Part shown: piece by piece, positions 40,142-48,562 of the stretch
How positions within the stretch are numbered: the stretch's first letter is position 1
Layout: each line of letters opens with the position of its first letter
Source of the DNA: Lachnospiraceae bacterium
Lineage (GTDB): Bacteria > Bacillota > Clostridia > Lachnospirales > Lachnospiraceae
NCBI GenBank assembly: GCA_017517305.1
Contig: JAFWZV010000011.1
Span: forward strand, 102,192-166,191
Reading direction: 5' to 3'
Length of the DNA: 64,000 nt
The notes under the pieces: generated by a model
Seen by the model: the letters and a program-made list of their open reading frames with translations, nothing else
Databases searched by the model: none
What the model was told of the DNA's origin: nothing
Position numbers and translations under genes: made by a program

Positions 40142-40489
40142 ATGGCAAGAAGAGGTGGATATCCAGGAGGAATGATGCCTGGTAATATGAATAACCTTAT
40201 GAAGCAGGCACAGAAGATGCAGAAGCAGATGGAGGAGACAACAATGCTTCTTGAGATGAAGGAGTATGAGGCTTCAGCAGGTGGTGGAGTAGTTAAGGTT
40301 AAGATTAATGGTAAGAAGGAGATTACCTCTATACATCTTGATGAGGAGGTAGTTGACAAGGACGACATCGAGATGCTTGAGGATCTTATTATTTCTGCAG
40401 TAAATGAAGCTATTAGAATGCAGGATGAGGATCAGCAGAAGGAGATGGGCAAGATTACTGGTGGCTTAGGCGGAGGTTTTCCTTTCTAA
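40142..40489 (+). CDS. ybaB: YbaB/EbfC family nucleoid-associated protein
   Basis: A 115-residue DNA-binding protein. The helical start ([21 protein letters not shown]) and the strand segment [17 protein letters not shown] match the family, as does the position between dnaX and recR. The Gly- and Pro-rich ends are normal. The stop and the recR start overlap as TAATG. Confidence 0.96.
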   Translation: MARRGGYPGGMMPGNMNNLMKQAQKMQKQMEETTMLLEMKEYEASAGGGVVKVKINGKKEITSIHLDEEVVDKDDIEMLEDLIISAVNEAIRMQDEDQQKEMGKITGGLGGGFPF

Positions 40490-41088
40490 TGGACATTTAC
40501 GGAGGACAGGTTGGTAAGCTTATAGAAGAGCTTTCGGGACTTCCGGGAATAGGTGGGAAGACTGCCCAAAGATTAGCATTTCATATTATCAATATGCCTG
40601 AGGATAGAGCGAAAAGTCTCTCTGAGGCTATAATAAATGCTAAGACCAACATAAAATATTGCAAAAGCTGTTATACTATAACTGATAGGGAAGAGTGTCC
40701 AATATGCTCATCCCCTAAGAGAGATCACAAGTTAATAATGGTAGTGGAAAGTCCTAGGGACTTAGCGGCCTATGAGAGATGTGGTCAGTATCAGGGTGTG
40801 TACCACGTACTACACGGAGTAATGAATCCTGCCCTTGGTATGGGACCAAACGACATAAAACTAAAGGAGCTCATCCTTAGACTGGAAGCAGAGGATGTGG
40901 AGGAAATCATCATCGCCACAAATTCCAGTGTAGAAGGAGAAGCCACTGCTATGTACATTTCTAAGTTAGTAAAACCATCGGGAATAAAGACAACCCGAAT
41001 AGCAAGCGGAGTCCCTGTAGGTGGAGATCTAGAATGCATAGACGAGGTTACGCTACTTAGAGCCCTAGAAGGTCGAATCGACCTATAA
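40489..41088 (+). CDS. recR: Recombination mediator protein RecR
   Basis: A 199-residue protein. An N-terminal helix-hairpin-helix ([16 protein letters not shown]) is followed by a zinc finger (Cys58, Cys61, Cys70, Cys73) and a Toprim domain ([14 protein letters not shown], then [13 protein letters not shown]). With RecO it loads RecA on gapped DNA. It ends the dnaX cluster. Confidence 0.97.
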   Translation: MDIYGGQVGKLIEELSGLPGIGGKTAQRLAFHIINMPEDRAKSLSEAIINAKTNIKYCKSCYTITDREECPICSSPKRDHKLIMVVESPRDLAAYERCGQYQGVYHVLHGVMNPALGMGPNDIKLKELILRLEAEDVEEIIIATNSSVEGEATAMYISKLVKPSGIKTTRIASGVPVGGDLECIDEVTLLRALEGRIDL

Positions 41089-41141
41089 GGTCAACCCGAC
41101 TGTGGACGATGCATAATTAATCTCGATGTAAACGATGCACA

Positions 41142-41266
41142 GCACAGAATGTGCCAAAAAATTTTATTCCGGCCGCGCCAGGGTGATGCGCAGCTGACCG
41201 TTTTAAGGTCAGCGAAGCATTATCCCTAGGCAGGCCGGCCAGTATGTAAATATGCGCATTCTGTGC
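41142..41266. repeat. Expanded copy of the CCTAGGCAGG/GGCCAGTA structured element
   Basis: Outer stem: GCACAGAATGTGC (41142-41154) with 41254-41266 (13 bp, one wobble). Inner stem: CCGGCC (41169-41174) with GGCCGG (41233-41238). Between them lie an extra GCGC/GCGC hairpin (41175-41191) and a perfect 7-bp hairpin GCTGACC/GGTCAGC (41193-41213), then the core CCCTAGGCAGG. It is the only copy between two same-direction genes (recR and pfkA). The rest of this 212-base gap shows no gene. Confidence 0.75.
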
Positions 41267-41300
41267 ATGAAAGAGACAAGAAGAAAAGGAGGTAGTTACT

Positions 41301-42380
41301 ATGAAGAGAATTGGTATGCTTACAAGTGGAGGCGATTGCCAGGCACTTAATGCAACAATGAGAGGTGTTGTTAAGGGGTTATATAACACATTTGATGAAG
41401 TTGAAGTATATGGTTTCTTAGAGGGATACAAGGGCCTTATCTATGGAAACTATAAGAAGCTTTCAGCTGATGACTTTTCTGGAATACTTACTAAGGGTGG
41501 AACAATTCTTGGAAGCTCAAGAACACCATTTAAGCAGATTGATGAGCCAACTCCAGAGGGCTATAACAAGGTTGAGAAGATGAAGGAGACCTATAAAAAG
41601 CTCAAGCTTGATTGCCTTGTAGTATTAGGTGGTAATGGTTCACAGAAGACTGCAAATCGTCTTAGTGAGGAGGGCTTAAATGTTATTGGTTGCCCTAAGA
41701 CTATAGACAATGATATCTGGGGAACAGATATGACCTTTGGCTTCCAGAGCGCAGTTGATATAGCTACAAATGCTATTGACTGTATTCATACAACAGCAGC
41801 TTCTCACAACAGAGTATTCATAGTTGAGGTTATGGGTCACAAGGTTGGCTGGATAACTCTTCATGCAGGTATTGCATCGGGAGCAGACATTATCCTTATA
41901 CCTGAGATACCATACGATATAAAGAAGGTTGCTAAGGCTCTTGAGAAGAGAACCAAGGCTGGAAAGGGCTTCTCCATACTTGCAGTAGCTGAGGGAGCAA
42001 TTTCTAAGGAGGTTGCAGAGCTTCCTAAGAAGGAGAGAAAGGCAGCTATTGCAGCTGCAGCTGAGAAGTACCCATCAGTTGCTTATGAGGTAGCTGATAA
42101 GATTAAAGAATTCTGTGGTATGGACATAAGAGTGACAGTTCCTGGACATACTCAGAGAGGTGGAAGTCCAGTTCCTTACGACAGAGTTATCTCAAGTCGT
42201 TTTGGTGCTAAGGCAGCAGAGCTTATTAAGGAGAAGGATTTCGGTAAGCTTGTAGTTATGAAGAACAATGAGGTTGATGCAATTCCGCTTAGCGAGACAG
42301 CAGGAAAGCTTAAGTATGTATCACCTGATGATAAGATAATTGCAGAGGCAAAGACATTAGGAATTTCTTTTGGAGATTAA
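41301..42380 (+). CDS. pfkA: 6-phosphofructokinase
   Basis: A 359-residue glycolytic enzyme. GGDCQ (residues 10-14), GGNGS (110-114) and PKTIDND (132-138, catalytic Asp136) mark the active site. Relative to E. coli numbering, residue 103 is Asn instead of Asp, 104 is Gly, and 124 is Lys. The Gly104/Lys124 combination is reported for ATP-dependent enzymes of the PPi-PFK-related groups, so ATP is the more likely phosphoryl donor, but PPi cannot be excluded. The start follows AAAGGAGG. Confidence 0.95.
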   Translation: MKRIGMLTSGGDCQALNATMRGVVKGLYNTFDEVEVYGFLEGYKGLIYGNYKKLSADDFSGILTKGGTILGSSRTPFKQIDEPTPEGYNKVEKMKETYKKLKLDCLVVLGGNGSQKTANRLSEEGLNVIGCPKTIDNDIWGTDMTFGFQSAVDIATNAIDCIHTTAASHNRVFIVEVMGHKVGWITLHAGIASGADIILIPEIPYDIKKVAKALEKRTKAGKGFSILAVAEGAISKEVAELPKKERKAAIAAAAEKYPSVAYEVADKIKEFCGMDIRVTVPGHTQRGGSPVPYDRVISSRFGAKAAELIKEKDFGKLVVMKNNEVDAIPLSETAGKLKYVSPDDKIIAEAKTLGISFGD

Positions 42381-42409
42381 CAACTTATAGTTAACTCACA
42401 TATATTATT

Positions 42410-42454
42410 ATAAGTAGACTATGGGAGATGATACATTTTCCATAGTCTGCTTAT
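42410..42454 (+). terminator. Possible terminator hairpin after pfkA
   Basis: ATAAGTAGACTATGG pairs with 42440-42454 over 15 positions (one T-G wobble) with a 15-base loop. No T run follows (GAAAATAAA), so it may instead control the gene that starts 25 bases later. Confidence 0.5.
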
Positions 42455-42479
42455 GAAAATAAATTATGTGAGGGTGGAT

Positions 42480-42827
42480 ATGAGAGAAGATATATTAAGA
42501 CAGAGAATGGTGCTTCCGGAGCTTCAGCTTGTTGATGAGGCAGAGCTTGAGGAGGACAGAGAATATCTTATGCAGATGTATCCTGCTAAGGCTAGGCTGA
42601 TAATGGTTATGGTGGAGGATGAATGCGACAAGATGGAATACGAGGGCAGTCCAATGTTTGCCCCATACCCAGATAAGGAGACTATACTTGGTTTATCTGG
42701 AAAAATTTTCAATAAGGTTACATTTGATAGAAATGATCAGCATCTAAGACATTTGATAGATGTGATGATGTGTAATGAAATCTATATTAGACGAAATAGA
42801 TATAAAAGAAGGAGAAAATTCTTTTAG
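42480..42827 (+). CDS. Conserved protein of unknown function
   Basis: About 115 residues, soluble, with an acidic first half (LPELQLVDEAELEEDREYL) and a very basic end (YIRRNRYKRRRKFF). I do not recognise a family. ATG 42480 after GAGGGTGG is the probable start; an upstream in-frame ATG at 42453 lies in the hairpin and has no ribosome site. It is three bases from the next gene and probably co-translated with it. Confidence 0.65.
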   Translation: MREDILRQRMVLPELQLVDEAELEEDREYLMQMYPAKARLIMVMVEDECDKMEYEGSPMFAPYPDKETILGLSGKIFNKVTFDRNDQHLRHLIDVMMCNEIYIRRNRYKRRRKFF

Positions 42828-42830
42828 CTT

Positions 42831-45380
42831 ATGAAGAAGAATATTATACTGAAAGTCATAGTCTTTGTTGTAATGGCGACTGTGACTGCTTTTTTTGTAA
42901 ATAAATTAAACAACGCAGGAATTGACAAGGTGGCTAAGGAAATGGGTGAGCCTACCTTGCCTATTGTATATTGCCAGGTGGAGGGTGATGTGGTCAATAG
43001 AATGTTTGGCTACACACATACCATGTCCACCAGTCTTATGCGAGAAGGTATAGTACCCCTTAATGAACAACATGGTGTAACATTGCTTGTAAATGACGAA
43101 TACAAATTCGGCAAGAAATATTCCTATCAGCTAAGAAGTATAGCTGGTGACTCTCTGGTTGAAGAGGGAGAGCTGGAATTAGGCTCTTTGGTTAGTGGAT
43201 ATAAGCAGTGTAATGTTGTGTTCAGAATGGACCTTAAGGAAAACCAGGAGTATGTTCTTGTGTTTATGGTAGAGGGTAAGGATGGTAGAACAGCAAGATA
43301 CTATACAAGAGTTGTGGATTTGGAGAAAAACAGTGCTCACAAGATAGTTGAGTATGCACATGAATTCCACAATACTGCAATTAAGAAAACCTCCAGTGCT
43401 GTTGCCAATAACGTGGTTTATGATGCTTTGCAATATACCGGATTTGATTATTATGATGACCTATCTCATGTAGATATAGCGGCGTCCTATAAGCTTATGA
43501 CCTTTGGTGAGCTTAAGCCAAATGTTATTACAGAGGTTGCTACAACCATAACAGAGATAGACAAGGATTATACAGTTGTGCATCTACAGTATGTTATGGA
43601 GGCAGAATCCGGTGGCGCCACTCACTATTATAATGTGGATGAGTATTATACAGGGGTATATAACCAAAGTAATGGAAGCGTAGAGCTGCTTGATTATCAT
43701 AGATATCAGGAGTCTATGTTTGATACAGAATATATTTACAAGGATAGTAACAGTATAGCCTTCGGTGTTACTAGTGATGATGATATAGAGTATGTAACTG
43801 CAGAGGACAATGAAAAGCTTGCCTTTGTCAGAGAGGGAGAGCTTTGGTATTACGATTATGCTACAACCAGTGTTACCAGTGTATTCAGCTTCAATCAGGG
43901 AAACTACACTGATATTAGAAGTATGAATCAAAATATGGATATAAATATTGTTAGCATGGATGATGATGGAGAGATGTATTTTGTGGTTTACGGCTACATG
44001 TGCCGTGGTGACCATGAGGGTAAAAATGGAATCTCCCTATATCATTTCAGTCCAAAAGATTACAAGATCGAGGAGCTGTTCTTCGTGGCGGTTGACGAAC
44101 CATTTGACATAATGAGACAGGAGACAGGACGCTTTACCTACTATGATAAGAAGGGACATTTCTTCTATCTCTTAGATGGAGCAATATATGATGTGGATCT
44201 TATGACTATGGAACAGACTACACTGTCAGAGGGACTTTCTTCTGACAAATATGCTGTGTCAGAGAACAGAAGAGTTGTGGCTTATCCAAATAATAGCTTG
44301 AAAGAAAATACCACAGCTATAGTAATTCGAGACTTTGCTACAGGTGATGTAACCTATGAAACTGGAGGGGAAAATGATAGATTTGACGCCTTAGGTTTTG
44401 TTGGTGATGATCTTATTATGGGCGTGGCTGATGTGGGAGATGTTTATGTGCCTTCTGATGGAGAGGCGATACTGCCTTTCTACAAGCTAAATATAATAAG
44501 TCCAATAGGTGAGGTTCTTAAGGAATATCAGAAATCCAGTGTGTACATTATGGATGCAGAGGTTCAGTCTGATAAGATTTATCTGACACGAGGAATTAAG
44601 AGAAACAACTTCTTCGAGGATGCAGAGCCAGACTTTATATCCTATAAGCCTAGAGAGGATGAAAATGCAATGATTAAGAAGACTGTCTATGATATGGCAG
44701 CCTTTGATGAGGAGCATCTTATATTCCCTTCTTATATATACATTAGCGAAAGCAACAGATATATTATGACCAAAGGAAAGGTTAATGATAGATATAAGGC
44801 TATGGAGGTTAAGACTAGCACAAATCCAGAATCCTTCTATGTATTTAACAATGTGGGATATGTAGGAGAATATGCTAGTGCAGGTACAGCTATAATAGCT
44901 GTAAATGAAATGGCAGCCGGTCAGGTAGTGGATAGCAAGGGTAATACCGTATATAGAAGTATAGCTGCGGATTCTTATAATACTGTAGCTGATCAGCTCT
45001 ACGAGGTGCCATGTAATACTATAGACCAATCCTTGCTAACCTGTGCATATATCTGTATGGAATATGAGGGAAATAGAGTGGAGCTTGACGAAATACTAGC
45101 TTGTAGTAGCTGGGAGGAAGCTTTTGAAAAGTATACCTTGGGAGTTGGAATCAACATATCAGGTATAGACCTATCAACTGCCCTATACTTCCTAGATAGA
45201 GATATACCATTTGCCGCCTGCATAGACGACGGCAGATACGTACTTGTGATTAGTTACAATGAAGCTGCTGTAAGATACTACGACCCGATTCTTGATGAAG
45301 AGGTGAGAGTATACAGAGATGAATTTGAAGAGTCGCTAAGCAAGCAGGGAAATACGATGTATACTTATACGGCTCAGTGA
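42831..45380 (+). CDS. Membrane-anchored extracytoplasmic protein with a possible beta-propeller and C39-like end
   Basis: An 849-residue protein with one N-terminal membrane helix (about residues 5-22). The middle (about 250-620) has repeated Tyr/Asp-rich beta segments that read like a propeller (GELWYYDYATTS, GISLYHFSPKD, GAIYDVDLMT). The last 120 residues resemble a peptidase C39-like fold: Cys738 lies in SLLTCAYICMEY, and DGRYVLVISY and YYDPILDEE follow, but Arg802-Tyr803 stands where the catalytic His would be expected. It may be a non-catalytic relative. Function is unknown; it is coupled to the 42480 gene. Confidence 0.6.
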   Translation: MKKNIILKVIVFVVMATVTAFFVNKLNNAGIDKVAKEMGEPTLPIVYCQVEGDVVNRMFGYTHTMSTSLMREGIVPLNEQHGVTLLVNDEYKFGKKYSYQLRSIAGDSLVEEGELELGSLVSGYKQCNVVFRMDLKENQEYVLVFMVEGKDGRTARYYTRVVDLEKNSAHKIVEYAHEFHNTAIKKTSSAVANNVVYDALQYTGFDYYDDLSHVDIAASYKLMTFGELKPNVITEVATTITEIDKDYTVVHLQYVMEAESGGATHYYNVDEYYTGVYNQSNGSVELLDYHRYQESMFDTEYIYKDSNSIAFGVTSDDDIEYVTAEDNEKLAFVREGELWYYDYATTSVTSVFSFNQGNYTDIRSMNQNMDINIVSMDDDGEMYFVVYGYMCRGDHEGKNGISLYHFSPKDYKIEELFFVAVDEPFDIMRQETGRFTYYDKKGHFFYLLDGAIYDVDLMTMEQTTLSEGLSSDKYAVSENRRVVAYPNNSLKENTTAIVIRDFATGDVTYETGGENDRFDALGFVGDDLIMGVADVGDVYVPSDGEAILPFYKLNIISPIGEVLKEYQKSSVYIMDAEVQSDKIYLTRGIKRNNFFEDAEPDFISYKPREDENAMIKKTVYDMAAFDEEHLIFPSYIYISESNRYIMTKGKVNDRYKAMEVKTSTNPESFYVFNNVGYVGEYASAGTAIIAVNEMAAGQVVDSKGNTVYRSIAADSYNTVADQLYEVPCNTIDQSLLTCAYICMEYEGNRVELDEILACSSWEEAFEKYTLGVGINISGIDLSTALYFLDRDIPFAACIDDGRYVLVISYNEAAVRYYDPILDEEVRVYRDEFEESLSKQGNTMYTYTAQ

Positions 45381-45398
45381 TGAAAGATAAGACAAATT

Positions 45399-45475
45399 AA
45401 AAGACGGTGCGAGATAATCTACAATCCGACCACCCTAGGCAGGTCGGCCAGTAAACTATATACGCACCGTCTTTT
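45399..45475. repeat. CCTAGGCAGG/GGCCAGTA structured element between convergent genes
   Basis: Outer stem: AAAAGACGGTGCG (45399-45411) with 45463-45475, 13 perfect pairs. Inner stem: CCGACC (45426-45431) with GGTCGG (45442-45447) around the loop ACCCTAGGCA. The A-rich left and T-rich right ends make it a bidirectional terminator for the 42831 gene and lysA. Compared with the copy at 47796, both stems differ by paired changes. Confidence 0.82.
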
Positions 45476-45483
45476 GTTATGTG

Positions 45484-46734
45484 TTACGCTTCCCAGAATC
45501 CATCTAGTGTAGCGAAGTAATCTTCAACAGTTTCGGCTCTACGAATCATCTTAACAGAACCATCCCCCTTAAGAAGAAGCTCAGATGACTTAAGCTTTCC
45601 GTTATAGTTATAACCCATTGCAAAGCCGTGGGCACCAGTATCGTGTATAACCAGATAATCGCCCTTGTCAATCTTAGGAAGCTTTCTGTCAATGGCGAAT
45701 TTGTCGTTGTTCTCACACAGAGAACCTGTAACATCATACATATAATCGCAAGGTTCATTTTCCTTACCAAGTACTGTGATGTGGTGGTAAGCACCATACA
45801 TAGCAGGTCTCATAAGGTTAACTGCACAAGCGTCCACTCCAATGTACTCCTTGTGAGTATGCTTCTCGTGAATTGCCTTAGTAACCAGATGACCATAAGG
45901 TGCAAGCATGAATCTTCCAAGCTCTGTAAAGATACTTAAATCTCCAAGACCAGCAGGAACTAATACCTCCTCGAATGCCTTTCTAACACCTTCACCGATA
46001 ACCATAATATCATTAGGCTCCTTGTCTGGAGTGTAAGGAATTCCAATACCGCCTGAAAGGTTGATGAAACTAAGCTCTATGCCGGTTTCATTTTTAAGCT
46101 CTACTGCAAGCTCAAATAAAAGCTTGGCAAGAGTAGGATAATATTCATTGGTTACAGTGTTGCTGGCAAGGAAGGAGTGGAGACCAAATCTCTTGGCACC
46201 GGCTTCCTTAAGCTCTACATAAGCCTTGAAAAGCTGCTCCTTGGTCATACCATACTTAGCATCTCCAGGGTTGTCCATAATAGTTGTAGAAATTGAAAAT
46301 GTTCCACCTGGATTGTATCTACAGGAGATAGTCTCAGGAATACCGCAGGTATCCTTCAAAAACTGTACGTGAGTATAATCGTCAAGGTTGATGGTAGCAC
46401 CAAGCTTTCTTGCATATACAAACTCCTCAGCAGGAGTATCATTTGAAGAGAACATAATTTCATCACCAACGATACCTATCTTCTCTGACATAAGAAGCTC
46501 TGCGTAAGATGAGCAATCAGTGCCGCAACCCTCTTCGTGTAAAATTCTAAGAATAGTTGGGTTAGGAGTCGCCTTTACTGCAAAATACTCCTTGTAGCCC
46601 TTGTTCCATGAAAAAGCTTCCTTAAGCTTTCTTGCATTCTCTCTGATTGCCTTTTCGTCATATATGTGAAATGGTGTAGGAAAATCCTTAACAATATTTT
46701 CCACCATCTCTTTGGTTACAAATGCCTTTTTCAT
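45484..46734 (-). CDS. lysA: Diaminopimelate decarboxylase
   Basis: A 416-residue fold-type III PLP enzyme. PLP-binding Lys54 lies in YFAVKATPNP, the HSFLASN segment is in the middle of the barrel, and SGGIGIPYTP and CGxxC-type active-site residues (VTGSLCENND) follow. It makes lysine from meso-diaminopimelate. The frame opens at 46800, but ATG at 46734 follows GGAGG on the minus strand. Some related enzymes act on carboxynorspermidine, but no polyamine genes are nearby. Confidence 0.88.
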   Translation of the reverse strand: MKKAFVTKEMVENIVKDFPTPFHIYDEKAIRENARKLKEAFSWNKGYKEYFAVKATPNPTILRILHEEGCGTDCSSYAELLMSEKIGIVGDEIMFSSNDTPAEEFVYARKLGATINLDDYTHVQFLKDTCGIPETISCRYNPGGTFSISTTIMDNPGDAKYGMTKEQLFKAYVELKEAGAKRFGLHSFLASNTVTNEYYPTLAKLLFELAVELKNETGIELSFINLSGGIGIPYTPDKEPNDIMVIGEGVRKAFEEVLVPAGLGDLSIFTELGRFMLAPYGHLVTKAIHEKHTHKEYIGVDACAVNLMRPAMYGAYHHITVLGKENEPCDYMYDVTGSLCENNDKFAIDRKLPKIDKGDYLVIHDTGAHGFAMGYNYNGKLKSSELLLKGDGSVKMIRRAETVEDYFATLDGFWEA

Positions 46735-46940
46735 AGTAAACCTCCGATGTATAAAAAATAAGATATTCCTTAATTTATTGATAAATGAAGCATTTGTCAA
46801 TAGATATAGGGAAAAAACACGATAAAGTTACACACTAAAGTTCACAAAAAGTTGAGATTTATACTTTGGAAATGGGGTGGAAATTGTTTCTCTCTTATGA
46901 TAAGATTTATAAGGATTTTGAACAAAGGAGTTAATGTGAC

Positions 46941-47759
46941 ATGTCAGTAGATGGAATGAATTATGATAATATGTTTATCAGATTGCTTAATAGATTAGGA
47001 GATGCAATGATACTATCCCTAATGTTTATTATAGGAAGCTTGCCTATAATAACTATTGGAACCTCTATGACCGCTACCTATTATGCGGCTATGAAGGGTG
47101 TTCAGGGAGATGATGGTTATGTGTTTAAAAACTACATCAAGAGCTACAAAGAAAACCTTAAGCAGTCAATAGTAATATGGCTTATTATGGCAGTAGTTTT
47201 ATTCGTATTCGGAGTAGACCTTTGGTTTTGGCTAAAGCAGTGGCAGGATGCAAGAGTTAGTATTGCAAAGCCTATGATTGCAGTAAGCGTTGTGCTACTT
47301 GCTGTAGCAGTGTTTATCACTATGTATGTATTTCCACTTCAGGCTAAGTTTGATAATAAAACATCAGTACAGATAAGAAATGCGTTCCTTCTTTCAATCA
47401 AGAACTTTCCAACTACACTTTTGCTTGTGGTGTTAACGGTTGTGATTGTTTGGTGCTTCTATTATCAGGTGGCAATATCAGTGGTTGCTTTTGGTTTGTT
47501 TGGGTTTGGATTTTGTGCATATATTTATGCATATTTTATGTTGAATTGTTTAAAACCATATTTGGAGCCTGTACCTGAGAAGGCACCTGATGAGTGGAAG
47601 GTTGAACTTGAGGGTGAAGAAGATGATGAGGAGGAAACCTCAGAAGAAGATGATAAGGAAGAATCCGCAGAGGACCAATCCCAAGAGATAGAAGAGGAAG
47701 AAGATTCCGCAGAGGAAGAAACCCAAGACGCAGAAGACGAAAACAAAGAAAGTGAATAG
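46941..47759 (+). CDS. DUF624 (YesL-like) membrane protein
   Basis: A 272-residue protein with about five membrane helices in residues 20-205 and the DUF624 start (NRLGDAMILSLMFIIGSLPI, then GTSMTATYYAA). The last 70 residues are an extremely acidic tail of Glu, Asp and Ser. Family members are usually next to sugar-transport genes; this one is not. The tail is cytoplasmic and may bind basic proteins or cations. Confidence 0.85.
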   Translation: MSVDGMNYDNMFIRLLNRLGDAMILSLMFIIGSLPIITIGTSMTATYYAAMKGVQGDDGYVFKNYIKSYKENLKQSIVIWLIMAVVLFVFGVDLWFWLKQWQDARVSIAKPMIAVSVVLLAVAVFITMYVFPLQAKFDNKTSVQIRNAFLLSIKNFPTTLLLVVLTVVIVWCFYYQVAISVVAFGLFGFGFCAYIYAYFMLNCLKPYLEPVPEKAPDEWKVELEGEEDDEEETSEEDDKEESAEDQSQEIEEEEDSAEEETQDAEDENKESE

Positions 47760-47795
47760 TGGAAGAAAACCAGAATAGTTTTTGATGGAAATGAA

Positions 47796-47872
47796 AAAAG
47801 CTGTGCGAGAAAATTTACATTCCGGCTCCACCCTAGGCAGGCCGGCCAGTAAATTATATTCGCACAGCTTTT
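47796..47872. repeat. CCTAGGCAGG/GGCCAGTA structured element between convergent genes
   Basis: Three nested helices: AAAAGCTGTGCG (47796-47807) with 47861-47872, AATTTAC (47812-47818) with GTAAATT (47849-47855), and CCGGC (47822-47826) with GCCGG (47841-47845). The loop contains CCACCCTAGGCAG. It lies between the DUF624 gene and the cyclophilin gene and would terminate both. Confidence 0.85.
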
Positions 47873-47899
47873 GTATATTAGTGGAACCGTTTTGTACCT

Positions 47900-48418
47900 T
47901 TAGTACTTCTCTGGCTCCTCATAGTCAACACCCATAGTGTCTACTGTAACAGAAGCAATCTTCTGCTCCTGGATTGGCTTGTCTCCCCAGCCTGTTGGAG
48001 TAGTTGCAATTTTGTCTACAACATCCATACCCTCAGTAATCTTACCGAAAGCAGCATAAGAACCATCAAGGTGTGGAGAAGTCTTATGCATGATGAAGAA
48101 CTGTGAACCAGCTGAGTTAGGCATCATAGAACGTGCCATTGAAAGTACACCTGGCTCATGCTTTAGGTTATTCTCAAAACCATTGTCTGCAAACTCACCC
48201 TTGATAGAGTAACCAGGTCCACCTGTACCAACTCCATCAGGACAACCACCCTGAATCATAAAGCCCTCGATAACTCTATGGAAGATAAGTCCATCGTAGA
48301 AGCCCTTTTTAACAAGTGAAATAAAATTTTTAACAGTGTTAGGTGCGATGTCTGGATAAAGCTCAAGCTTCATAACATCACCATTTTCCATTGTCATTGT
48401 AACTATTGGATTAGCCAT
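47900..48418 (-). CDS. Peptidyl-prolyl cis-trans isomerase, cyclophilin type
   Basis: A 172-residue cyclophilin. The active-site pattern FHRVIEGFMIQGG includes the catalytic Arg, and GSQFFIMH and AAFGKITEGMDVVD follow. There is no signal peptide, so it acts in the cytoplasm. ATG at 48418 follows AAAGGA on the minus strand; the longer frame to 48463 has no good ribosome site. Confidence 0.95.
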   Translation of the reverse strand: MANPIVTMTMENGDVMKLELYPDIAPNTVKNFISLVKKGFYDGLIFHRVIEGFMIQGGCPDGVGTGGPGYSIKGEFADNGFENNLKHEPGVLSMARSMMPNSAGSQFFIMHKTSPHLDGSYAAFGKITEGMDVVDKIATTPTGWGDKPIQEQKIASVTVDTMGVDYEEPEKY

Positions 48419-48445
48419 TGTTATAAGTCCTTTCTGATTGTTATA

Positions 48446-48468
48446 TTTTCTTGATATTTTCAAGAAAA
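48446..48468 (-). promoter_or_regulatory. Inverted repeat in the cyclophilin leader
   Basis: TTTTCTTGA and TCAAGAAAA form a perfect 9-bp inverted repeat with a five-base loop, between the promoter and the ribosome site. It could be an operator or a leader hairpin. Confidence 0.4.
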
Positions 48469-48479
48469 GGTGTTACTAT

Positions 48480-48508
48480 ATAATAGCATTATTGTAAAAT
48501 TACTTCAA
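48480..48508 (-). promoter_or_regulatory. Promoter of the cyclophilin gene
   Basis: On the minus strand, TTGAAG and TATTAT are separated by exactly 17 bases, with a TG one base before the -10 box (extended -10). The position is 62 bases before the start codon. Confidence 0.6.
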
Positions 48509-48562
48509 GTATGTAATTTTTTAAAATATTATGTAAACTAAAATGTAAAGAGGACTGGAATT

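Noticed and set aside
45628-45939. Plus-strand open frame inside lysA
   Set aside because: Opposite a conserved enzyme gene; no ribosome site.
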